From contig NZ_FRCS01000001.1 of assembly GCF_900143005.1 (NCBI RefSeq), positions 1-64,000 of the forward strand: a stretch of DNA of 64,000 nt, given 5' to 3'. Numbering within the stretch: position 1 is the stretch's first letter; each line of letters begins with the position of its first letter. Origin of the DNA: Cryptosporangium aurantiacum. Lineage in GTDB: Bacteria > Actinomycetota > Actinomycetes > Mycobacteriales > Cryptosporangiaceae. Positions 1 through 6,971 of this stretch are shown here, piece after piece. Both the position numbers and the translations under genes were made by a program. The notes under the pieces were generated by a model that saw only the letters and a program-made list of their open reading frames with translations, had not been told where the DNA came from and made no database searches.

Positions 1-95
1 GTGATGGTGACGCTGCCGTCAGCGTTCTCCGAGTAGTTGACGTCGTCCCACTGGCCGTCGCCGTCAACGTCGACGTTGGTCTCGTAGTCGCTCAT
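1..95 (-). CDS. 5' end of a small acidic calcium-binding-like protein (partial)
   Basis: The ATG is the complement of 93-95, and an AGGAG lies about eight bases upstream of it. The frame stays open to the window edge, so only the first 31 residues are visible. They read MSDYETNVDVDGDGQWDDV and onward. The Asp/Gly spacing DVDGDGQWDDV resembles the calcium-binding loops of EF-hand or thrombospondin type-3 repeats. There is no signal peptide. The gene lies 154 bp downstream of the large ATPase gene on the same strand and may be the last member of that operon or a separate unit. No function can be given from this fragment. Confidence 0.6.
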   Translation of the reverse strand, partial: MSDYETNVDVDGDGQWDDVNYSENADGSVTI

Positions 96-249
96 GGCTA
101 TCGCTCCTGCGGTAGGTCGGGGGTAGTTCCGCGGGGCCGTATCCGGCGGCCCTCGCTGTTGAGAAGAACGGTACGGGTGGCGTGCGTGTCCGTTCTCCCG
201 AAAACGTGCCAACCCCCGTCTCCGGTTCGACGCCGGCCCGTATCCGTTC

Positions 250-3200
250 TCACGCGCGTGCTCGCTCCACGACTTCCTCCGTGGTCAGCGGGCTCTTCGG
301 GTGGTAGCTCAGGCACAGCGGCGTCTGCGTCTTGACGAAGCTTTTCTCTTCGGCGGCGACGTAGAACTGACCCGTCCCCATCTTGCCGATGTCCGGGACG
401 CTGCCCTGCTTGGCCTTGGCCATCTCCTGCGCGGCGGCGATCTGGGCGGGTGCGTTGAGCAGACCGAAGAACTGCGTCGCGGCGTTGCCCGGGATCTGGT
501 TGTGCAAGCCCTTCGGTGCCTGGGTGGCGAACACGAGCCCCAGACCGTACTTCCGAGCCTGCGACGCCAGGGCCAGCGTGCTCTTGGTGCAGGCGGTCAT
601 CGCCCCGGACGGCGCCAGCGTCTGCGCCTCGTCCATGACGAACAGCCCGCCCAGCGGCCGGTCGCCTGCCGGGTGCTTCTTGACCCAGGCGAACAGCGCC
701 ATCTGCAGCTGGTTGACGAAGCTCTGCCGCTGCTCGTCGGACGGCAGCCCCACCATGCTGACCACCGAGACGCGGGCCCGCTTGCCCGGCGGCGGGGTGA
801 GCAGCATGCCCGGGTCGGCGGAAGCGCCGGCCCCACCGAACAGCGGGTCGTTGACCATCGCGGCGAGCAGCGTCTCCGCCATCGCGGGGCCCAGTTTCTC
901 GGCGTTCGCCAGCTGGCTGATCTCACCCGCGTGCTCGGACAGCACCAGCACGAATTCCTTGAGCGTCGAGTACCCGCTGTGCTTCGCGAAGTACTGGAGC
1001 ACCTCCTTCAGCACGGCTTTACCCTGCTGTGCCTTGGCGGTGGTGCCGTCGACCAGCGCGCGGGGGGCGAGGGTGGCGACCGCTGCGTCCACCGCCGCGT
1101 TGAACTCGTCCTTGTTCTCCTTGACCGCCGCGAAGTCCGGCAGCGGCTGGAAACTCAGCGGACGTCCGGTTTCCCAGCCGGGGGTCCAGATCACCACGTC
1201 GGTCTCGGCGAGATACTGCGCTGACTTCTCGGCATCCCCGGCGCCCCAGGCCGAGGGCGCCTGCGGCCAGGCGTCGCCCAGCCGCGCGATGTCGTTGTTG
1301 GGGTCGAGGACGATCGCCGAGACGCCCTGGAGCGCGCACTCCTCGACCAGCCGACGGATGAGCACGGTCTTGCCGGAGCCCGATCCGGCGAAGATCGCGG
1401 TGTGCTTGCGCAGCGACTCCAGCTCGACCGCGACCGGGTTCCCGTTCTCCACCGCCCGGCCGAGCACCAGGTGCGGCGCCGAGGGGAGTGGTTCCGGCAC
1501 GACGACGTCGTCCGGCGACACGACGTCCTCCTTCGGCGCCGGAGATTCGACGTTCGGCGAGGTCGACAGCTCGGCGAGAGCGTCCTGCAGGAACGACACC
1601 TGCGTGGTCGGACGCCGAGCCACCAGCCACGCCTGAAGCTGATTCGGGTTCTCGTCGATCAGCACGGATAACGCCGAGAGCACCCGCAAGTCGTCCTCGG
1701 CCACCGGGAGTGTGCGCCCACCAGCGGCCTCGTACGCCTGCAGTGCGGCCTTGACCTTCGGCCCGTTCTTCCCCGCCCACTCGGTGTTGCGCAACAAGAA
1801 CAACTTGCGATTGGGGACGCCGTGCGCGACACCGGACATCGTGCACGCGGTCTTGATCCGGGTGATCACGGCGATCGGGCTGGACGACGAGATCGCGCGG
1901 AACGCCCAGTGCGCCTCGTCCTCGGTCGCCTCGTCCAGAGTCACGCGGAGCCGGGCGTGCAACGGCGGCTTCACCGTCGGCATCTGATCGAGCGAGTACT
2001 TCTTCGCGGCCTCGCCCTGCTCCAGGATCCAGGCCTCGAGGCCCGCCGCGAGCAGCCGGGGCATCGCCGTGTCCTCGGTGGCCGCTACCAGCGCCGCAGC
2101 GACGTCGGCCTGCTGCTTGAGCTTGGTGAAGCGCTCGTCGATGGCCGCGAGCCGTTCCTCGGGGGGAGGCGGCGGCGGGAGAACGGTGCCGTCATCGGAG
2201 AACCGCTCCAGCTCACTGATCACGCCGGACTCGACGCAGGCCTCGATGTGCTTGTCGAGGCGCCGGAGAATCTGCCGTGGAGTGAACTCCTGCGCCTCCT
2301 CGAACGCCGTCGCCAGGACCGGCCAGGTCGGATACGGCGGGGTGAACTTCTCCTTCTTGAACGCTACGGCGAGCCGCTTCTGCACCAGCGCGATACCCAG
2401 CTCGCGGGACGGGATCGTCCGGAGGTAGCCGGTGTCGCGGAAACGGTCGACTAGGGTGTCGACGGCCCGGTCCTGCAGGACGGTCCACGACCCGGGCAGC
2501 GCGGAGAGGACGGTCAGCGTCCGCCGGGTGACCTCACGCAGTGACAGCAAGCCGTCGGCGACCTGCTCGAGCACGAGATCGCCGTTGGTCTGACCGGTTC
2601 CGGTGTCCTTGCCCGTGGTGTCCTTGGTCGCCGTGGCGACCAGCGCGTCGATCTGATCGATCGCGATGACCGAGGGGCCGGTGAGCGAGAGCAACCACGA
2701 CAGCTCGCGGACGAGTGCCTTCGGCTCCTTGCTTGCACGCTTCATGCCCCACAGCGCACGTTCGCCCTCTTCGTCCTCGTCCTGAGAGAGGAGGTAGTTG
2801 TGGGCGATGTCCTGCGCCGCCAGGTCACCGGACCGGTAGAGCGCCAGCGCCCGCAGCGTGTCCTTACAAGTCAGTCCCGCCTGCTGTTCGACGTTACGGA
2901 ACAGCGCGACGAACTCGTCCAGCATCGGCTTGGTCAGCGGGGCCTTCCCGCAGACGGCGTTGGTGGCGGCCTCGTCGAGACCGGCACGAGCGGCCAACCG
3001 GGCGAGCAGCGTCGTGAGCTGCGGCTGCCGGTGCTTCACCTTGCGGGTCAGCCCGTCGAGGATCGAGAGCACCGTGCTCTGCCAGAACGCAGCCGGGTTG
3101 AGCAGCTCGACGAGGAAGAAGTACCCGTCGGCGGCTTGCACCTGCTCGCGGAGCCATCCGAGCAGGTGGGTCTTGCCGGTGCCGCGCTGGCCCTGGATCA

Positions 3201-3381
3201 GGACGCCGACCGGGCTGGCGCCCGAACTCTTCCGCGCGTCCTTCAGACCCGCCAGCACGGCGTTTGTCACCTTTTCGTGGAAGCCGTCGACGTGCACCGG
3301 GGCCGGGTCCCACACATCGTCCGGAGCGGCCGTGAAGTTGAGGCGGACCGCGCTCAGCGCGCGGAGGTCGTGCTCGCTCAT
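250..3381 (-). CDS. Double P-loop ATPase: AAA-type N-terminal domain plus HerA/FtsK-like C-terminal domain
   Basis: This 1043-residue protein has two NTPase domains. The first has Walker A GQRGTGKT (residues 64-71) and a Walker B-like segment VIAIDQIDAL (about 238-247), as in AAA/Orc-type ATPases. The second has Walker A AGSGSGKT (665-672), a DPNND segment (693-697), Walker B FVMDEAQ (914-920) and a FATQAPKGL sensor-like stretch (951-959), typical of HerA/DUF87 and FtsK-like DNA pumps. Residues about 410-600 form a middle region I cannot assign. It contains a polyproline run at about 402-407. No membrane segment is seen. The ATG overlaps the stop of the upstream 233-residue gene by 4 bp, so the two are probably translationally coupled. 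A role in DNA translocation or processing, possibly defence, is inferred from the HerA-like domain and the neighbouring nuclease. It is not proven. Confidence 0.85.
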   Translation of the reverse strand: MSEHDLRALSAVRLNFTAAPDDVWDPAPVHVDGFHEKVTNAVLAGLKDARKSSGASPVGVLIQGQRGTGKTHLLGWLREQVQAADGYFFLVELLNPAAFWQSTVLSILDGLTRKVKHRQPQLTTLLARLAARAGLDEAATNAVCGKAPLTKPMLDEFVALFRNVEQQAGLTCKDTLRALALYRSGDLAAQDIAHNYLLSQDEDEEGERALWGMKRASKEPKALVRELSWLLSLTGPSVIAIDQIDALVATATKDTTGKDTGTGQTNGDLVLEQVADGLLSLREVTRRTLTVLSALPGSWTVLQDRAVDTLVDRFRDTGYLRTIPSRELGIALVQKRLAVAFKKEKFTPPYPTWPVLATAFEEAQEFTPRQILRRLDKHIEACVESGVISELERFSDDGTVLPPPPPPEERLAAIDERFTKLKQQADVAAALVAATEDTAMPRLLAAGLEAWILEQGEAAKKYSLDQMPTVKPPLHARLRVTLDEATEDEAHWAFRAISSSSPIAVITRIKTACTMSGVAHGVPNRKLFLLRNTEWAGKNGPKVKAALQAYEAAGGRTLPVAEDDLRVLSALSVLIDENPNQLQAWLVARRPTTQVSFLQDALAELSTSPNVESPAPKEDVVSPDDVVVPEPLPSAPHLVLGRAVENGNPVAVELESLRKHTAIFAGSGSGKTVLIRRLVEECALQGVSAIVLDPNNDIARLGDAWPQAPSAWGAGDAEKSAQYLAETDVVIWTPGWETGRPLSFQPLPDFAAVKENKDEFNAAVDAAVATLAPRALVDGTTAKAQQGKAVLKEVLQYFAKHSGYSTLKEFVLVLSEHAGEISQLANAEKLGPAMAETLLAAMVNDPLFGGAGASADPGMLLTPPPGKRARVSVVSMVGLPSDEQRQSFVNQLQMALFAWVKKHPAGDRPLGGLFVMDEAQTLAPSGAMTACTKSTLALASQARKYGLGLVFATQAPKGLHNQIPGNAATQFFGLLNAPAQIAAAQEMAKAKQGSVPDIGKMGTGQFYVAAEEKSFVKTQTPLCLSYHPKSPLTTEEVVERARA

Positions 3382-4079
3382 TCGGCCTCGATCGCGATCA
3401 GGTGCTTGGACTGGTTGCCGATCCGGATCGCCGCCGCGCGGTCAGCGTCGGTCAGCGTCTTTTGGTTGGACTCCGGGATCAGCGTCACGCCCGGCACCCG
3501 GATCAGGCGGTGGAGCTCGGCGTCCAAGTCGTCGCGGGCCACGTCGCCGAGCGCCGCACGCAGGTCGACGAGCTTCACCCAGGCGTTCGCCCGCGGCGCG
3601 AGGGTCCGGTACGCCGCACGCACCCGCGTCCCGAGATCGAGATCCGACGGCTCGTCGGCGGGATCCTCGTCGACCGACTCCTCGTCGCTGGGTGGCGCGG
3701 GCGCCTCCGCGACGAAGATGTCGTAGAGACCGAGGTTGTTCCGGTCGAGGTAGCGGTCGAGCTGAGCAGTGAGCGCCAACGCCACCGCCCGACCCCACAG
3801 CCCGGTGGGGAGGTCGCCGGTCAACTCCTGCCGCGCCTGGCCCCAGCCGGACTCGGTGAGCGCGTGGAACTGCTGGTTGCCGTGGCCCTTGATCTTGCGC
3901 GTCTCGATCAGCTTGCGTGAGTTCAGCGAGTTCTTGACCTTGCCCACGATCGTGACGCTGTTGCCGAACCGCTCGGCGAGTTCGTTGTTGCCGACCATCG
4001 TGCTGTCGGCCTCGGTGGCCTCCGCCAGCAGTAGGAGAAGCGCGGCGCGCTCCGCAGCGGTGAGAGTGTCGTCCGACAT
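3378..4079 (-). CDS. Probable winged-helix protein of the ATPase-nuclease operon
   Basis: This gene encodes 233 residues. Residues 1-90 are mostly helical and contain a plausible winged helix-turn-helix (NNELAERFGNSVTIVGKVKN then NSRKLIETRK). Residues 125-150 are very acidic (the EESVDEDPADEPSD area), which looks like a linker. The last third has further helices and no motif I recognise. There is no signal peptide or membrane segment. The start ATG is 18 bp after the stop of the DUF559-like gene, and the stop overlaps the ATPase start by 4 bp, so it is the middle gene of a three-gene operon. It could bind DNA to load the ATPase, or bridge ATPase and nuclease. Both ideas are inference only. 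Confidence 0.75.
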   Translation of the reverse strand: MSDDTLTAAERAALLLLLAEATEADSTMVGNNELAERFGNSVTIVGKVKNSLNSRKLIETRKIKGHGNQQFHALTESGWGQARQELTGDLPTGLWGRAVALALTAQLDRYLDRNNLGLYDIFVAEAPAPPSDEESVDEDPADEPSDLDLGTRVRAAYRTLAPRANAWVKLVDLRAALGDVARDDLDAELHRLIRVPGVTLIPESNQKTLTDADRAAAIRIGNQSKHLIAIEAE

Positions 4080-4097
4080 GGCGTGTCCTTTCGGGCG

Positions 4098-5144
4098 TCA
4101 GGGGACGCGACGTGCGGTGAGGAACTGCTCGATCTGATGGACGACGCTGTTCACATCGCCGAGAACCTGGTCGTTGGTGAAGCGGAGTACGGCGTAGCCG
4201 GCGGTCTGGAGCAACACGTCCCGCCTGCGGTCGGCGGCGTAGTGGACCCGCTGCCAATGTTCTGGGCCGTCGATCTCGACGACCGTTCGTTCGGCCTCCC
4301 ACAGGACGTCGACGCGCACCACGCTGACGAGGAGTCCCAAGTCGACCGTCTGGTTCCAGGCCCGGCCGTAGGCCCACTCGCGGCTCGCGAGGACCTTCTC
4401 GAGCAGTTGCTCGGCAGCGCTCTGCGGGCTGGGGCGGCCGGCCATCGGCGGCACGGTGAGGCCGGTGGGGAGGTCGGGCTTCTCGTCCGCGGGCGTTTCG
4501 GGCGCGGTGGCGACGAGCGTCTCGACGTCGTCCGGGAGCGTGACCCTCCGGACGGAGATCCAGTCGACGTGCGCGAGGTTCGAGCCGACCAGCCAGACGC
4601 CGCCGAACCCGCCTCGGTGGGCGATCCACTCGGCGGACGCCACGAGAATGTGCTCGTCGCGTACCGGGAGTGGCGCTCGTACCTCGACCAGGAGCACGAC
4701 GTCAGCGCGGTCGTAGGCCGCTTCGAGAACCCGGGTCAGGCCCGTGGCGCGCACCTCGGGCGGAAACGAGGTCTTCGAGTGACCGCCGGTCAGCGCGCGG
4801 GCGGCGAGGTCACCGAGGAACGGACCGAAGTGCGACGTGCGGCCGGCCAGGCGGGACGCCAGGACCCGGACCGCCGCGAGGTTGGCGCCGTTCGGGCCGA
4901 TGAGGCCGGCGGCGTCCGGGAGCCACGCCGGGAACAACGCGACCGCGGAGTCCTCCAGCAGGTCGAGCACCTCGCCGACGATCGCGGCCTGCGAGGCGGT
5001 GCTGCTCGGCCGGTACGTGACGACGACCGGAGCGTCGGCAGGCAGCGGGTCGAGCGAAACGGCGAGTGCGTCCGCGTCCACACCAGCCAGTTGGACGACG
5101 CGACCGCGGGGTAACGACGTCCACCACGAACCGTCCGACCCCAC
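4098..5144 (-). CDS. DUF559/Vsr-like PD-(D/E)XK nuclease domain protein
   Basis: This gene encodes 348 residues and starts with GTG, with a GGGGAG four bases upstream. The last 110 residues look like a DUF559/very-short-patch-repair type restriction fold. They have SPQSAAEQLLEKVL at about 239-252, Asp279 in VVRVDVLW, and the ExD pair Glu290-Ile-Asp292 in VVEIDGPEHW, followed by the RRRDVLLQTAGYAVLRF block usual for this family. The first 235 residues are not recognisable and may bind a partner or substrate. It is the first gene of the operon with the winged-helix protein and the double ATPase. The catalytic residues appear intact, so it is probably an active nuclease. The substrate is unknown. 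Confidence 0.8.
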   Translation of the reverse strand: MGSDGSWWTSLPRGRVVQLAGVDADALAVSLDPLPADAPVVVTYRPSSTASQAAIVGEVLDLLEDSAVALFPAWLPDAAGLIGPNGANLAAVRVLASRLAGRTSHFGPFLGDLAARALTGGHSKTSFPPEVRATGLTRVLEAAYDRADVVLLVEVRAPLPVRDEHILVASAEWIAHRGGFGGVWLVGSNLAHVDWISVRRVTLPDDVETLVATAPETPADEKPDLPTGLTVPPMAGRPSPQSAAEQLLEKVLASREWAYGRAWNQTVDLGLLVSVVRVDVLWEAERTVVEIDGPEHWQRVHYAADRRRDVLLQTAGYAVLRFTNDQVLGDVNSVVHQIEQFLTARRVP

Positions 5145-5298
5145 CGCGCTCCCCGTTGCCCCGAAATCAGCCCACCCCGATCGTGCCGACGAGCCGCGGC
5201 CGCCGGAACGCTATGTTCACGATGTCAAACGCCTGGACGACGACTGTGGCCAGGTGGGTGACTTCGCCCGGCGGATCGGGTGAATCGCCAGTGGACAG

Positions 5299-5333
5299 AA
5301 AACCGCCCCGCCCGGAGGGGATGGGCGGGGCGG
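5299..5333 (-). terminator. Rho-independent terminator of the lysine-rich gene
   Basis: A perfect 11-bp stem (CCGCCCCGCCC at 5303-5313 pairing with 5323-5333) has a 9-base loop. On the minus strand it is followed by a TTTT run (AAAA at 5299-5302). It begins 13 bp after the stop of the 44-residue gene, so it fits as that gene's terminator. Confidence 0.85.
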
Positions 5334-5345
5334 GGTTCGAGGCGG

Positions 5346-5480
5346 TCAGGCCTTCGCTTTGGCCTTGCGCTTGGTCTTCTTGGCGTCGCTCTTCACGGCC
5401 TTACCGGTGCCTTTGACCTCACTCTTGGCGGTCTTCGCGGTCTTCTTCACGTCCCGCTTCAGGGCCTTGCCGGTAGCCAT
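5346..5480 (-). CDS. 44-residue lysine/alanine-rich small basic protein
   Basis: ATG at 5478-5480 opens a 44-residue frame that begins MATGKALKRDVKKTAKTAK and ends KRKAKAKA. Lys, Ala and Thr dominate, with 17 lysines and very few acidic residues. The composition resembles the KAAK-type tails of histone H1-like or HU-like actinobacterial proteins, so nucleic-acid binding is plausible but only inferred from composition. A strong terminator immediately follows the stop and a GAAGGG lies upstream of the ATG. Together with the codon usage, these make a real monocistronic gene likely despite its size. Confidence 0.7.
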   Translation of the reverse strand: MATGKALKRDVKKTAKTAKSEVKGTGKAVKSDAKKTKRKAKAKA

Positions 5481-5883
5481 GGTGATCACCCTTCGTTGAA
5501 AACCTGGACGCTCCACGGCTACCCCCGGTGTCCCCCCGTGGAAACCTCCGGCCCACCGAATTAAGGGATCGAGGGCCGACGCCGCGCGGCATCGGACGTC
5601 GTGAACCTCCCGATCACGGCGACCAATTCACGGAAGGTCCGTCGAGTGCGCGGACCGCTCCGGGCGCGCGCGGCGTCGGAGGTGATCGTTTCGCGTGGCG
5701 GTGCCCCACGGAACTGCTCTGCGCCGAGTGGTGGGTTCTCCGCGCCGAGTGGTTCGCCCTGATCGGTTCAGAAGCGGGCTGTGTAACTGAACGGCAACAC
5801 TCGCTTGACCTGGCTGGTGTTAACGCTAACAATCACCGCCAACGCAGTGACCCAGGGCACAGGACACGAACGGAGGCGGAGCT
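5481..5883. other. Intergenic region between divergent lysine-rich gene and lacI-type gene
   Basis: This stretch of about 400 bp has no convincing gene. The right end holds the lacI promoter and operator described separately. The left end should hold the promoter of the lysine-rich gene, for which I see no clear boxes. A frame on the minus strand at 5614-5832 has no ribosome binding site or protein-like composition. Confidence 0.6.
5805..5833 (+). promoter_or_regulatory. Promoter and LacI-type operator of the arabinose operon
   Basis: A TTGACC box (5805-5810) is followed 16-17 bases later by TAACAA/AACAAT as a weak -10. Between and over them lies TGTTAACGCTAACA (5818-5831), a nearly perfect palindrome centred on CG, as in LacI-family operators. 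Repressor bound here would cover the promoter, so the adjacent LacI-family gene is probably autoregulated. Confidence 0.7.
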
Positions 5884-6948
5884 GTGGTCGAGTCGACCGT
5901 GAGACCCGTGGATGAACTGCAGCCCGAATCCTCCGCCGCGGACCGTCGGGTGGTGATGGCCGACGTCGCCCGGCTGGCCGGCGTGTCCCACATGACGGTG
6001 TCCCGGGTCCTCAACGACAGCACGGCGGTGAGCCCGACGACGCGGGCCCGGGTGCGTGCGGCGATGACGACGCTCGGTTACCGGCCGAACACGGCGGCCC
6101 GGGCGCTGGCGACCGGCCGCACCGGGCAGCTCGGCGTGGTGAGCGTTAACACGACGCTGTTCGGGCCGGCGTCGATGCTGGTCGCGATCGAGCGAGCCGC
6201 CCGCGACGCGGGCTACGCGGTGAGCATCGCGAGCCTCCGGGAGCCTGACCGGCGCTCGCTGGCCGAGGCGTTCGACCACCTCACCTCCCAGTCGGTGGAG
6301 GGCATCATCGCGATCACTCCGCGGGCGGCGATCGCGGACGCGCTGAAGCACGCGCCCGGCGGGGTTCCGCTGGTCGCCGTCGAGGGCGGCGAGGGTCCGA
6401 TGCCGACGGTCGCGGTCGATCAGTACCTCGGCGCGGTGCGGGCCACCCGGCACTTGATCTCGCTCGGTCACCGGCGGATCGCCCATATCGCCGGCCCCGA
6501 CGACTGGCACGAGGCCGGTGAGCGCGAGCGCGGCTGGCGCGACACGCTGGTCGCCGCGGGCTTGGAGCCGTCGGCGCCGCTGCGCGGTGATTGGAGCCCG
6601 CGGGCCGGGTACGAGGCCGGGCTCCGGCTCGCGGAGCGACGTGAACACACGGCGGTGTTCGTCGCGAACGACCAGATGGCGATCGGCGTCCTCCGGGCGT
6701 TCGCCGAGGCCGGGATCGAGGTGCCCGGCGACGTCAGCGTCGTCGGCTTCGACGACATCCCGGAAGCCGCGTACTTCGCCCCGCCGCTGACCACGCTCCG
6801 GCAGGACTTCGGCGAGGTCGGTCGACGCAGCCTCGCGCTGCTGGTCGAACAGGTCGAGGGTGCGCCCCGCTCGGACAAGCGCCTGGTGATCCCGCCGGAC
6901 CTGGTGCTGCGGGACAGCACGGCAGCCCCGGCGTCCGACCGGCACTGA
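5884..6948 (+). CDS. LacI family transcriptional regulator of the arabinose/ribulose operon
   Basis: This gene encodes 354 residues, from a GTG with GGAGG seven bases upstream. The N-terminal helix-turn-helix and hinge read MADVARLAGVSHMTVSRVLN, followed by YRPNTAARALATGRT, typical of LacI/PurR proteins. The remainder is a periplasmic-binding-type sensor (ending DVSVVGFDDIPEAAYFAPPL then TLRQDFGEVG). It is followed 23 bp later by ribulokinase, so it probably senses L-arabinose, L-ribulose or a related sugar and represses the operon and itself through the palindromes at 5818-5831 and 6989-7002. The ligand is inferred from neighbours, not from sequence. Confidence 0.93.
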   Translation: MVESTVRPVDELQPESSAADRRVVMADVARLAGVSHMTVSRVLNDSTAVSPTTRARVRAAMTTLGYRPNTAARALATGRTGQLGVVSVNTTLFGPASMLVAIERAARDAGYAVSIASLREPDRRSLAEAFDHLTSQSVEGIIAITPRAAIADALKHAPGGVPLVAVEGGEGPMPTVAVDQYLGAVRATRHLISLGHRRIAHIAGPDDWHEAGERERGWRDTLVAAGLEPSAPLRGDWSPRAGYEAGLRLAERREHTAVFVANDQMAIGVLRAFAEAGIEVPGDVSVVGFDDIPEAAYFAPPLTTLRQDFGEVGRRSLALLVEQVEGAPRSDKRLVIPPDLVLRDSTAAPASDRH

Positions 6949-6971
6949 CAGCGCACAACAGGGAGGTGGCC

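Noticed and set aside
301-1636. Long plus-strand frames of 307 and 417 codons opposite the double ATPase gene
   Set aside because: They are antisense to a gene with clear Walker motifs, have no ribosome binding site and Arg/Ser/Ala-rich composition typical of shadow frames in high-GC DNA.
4083-5114. 343-codon plus-strand frame opposite the DUF559-like gene
   Set aside because: Opposite strand of a gene with conserved nuclease residues; composition is shadow-like.
5614-5832. 72-codon minus-strand frame in the lacI upstream region
   Set aside because: No ribosome binding site, no domain, and it would overlap the operator region.
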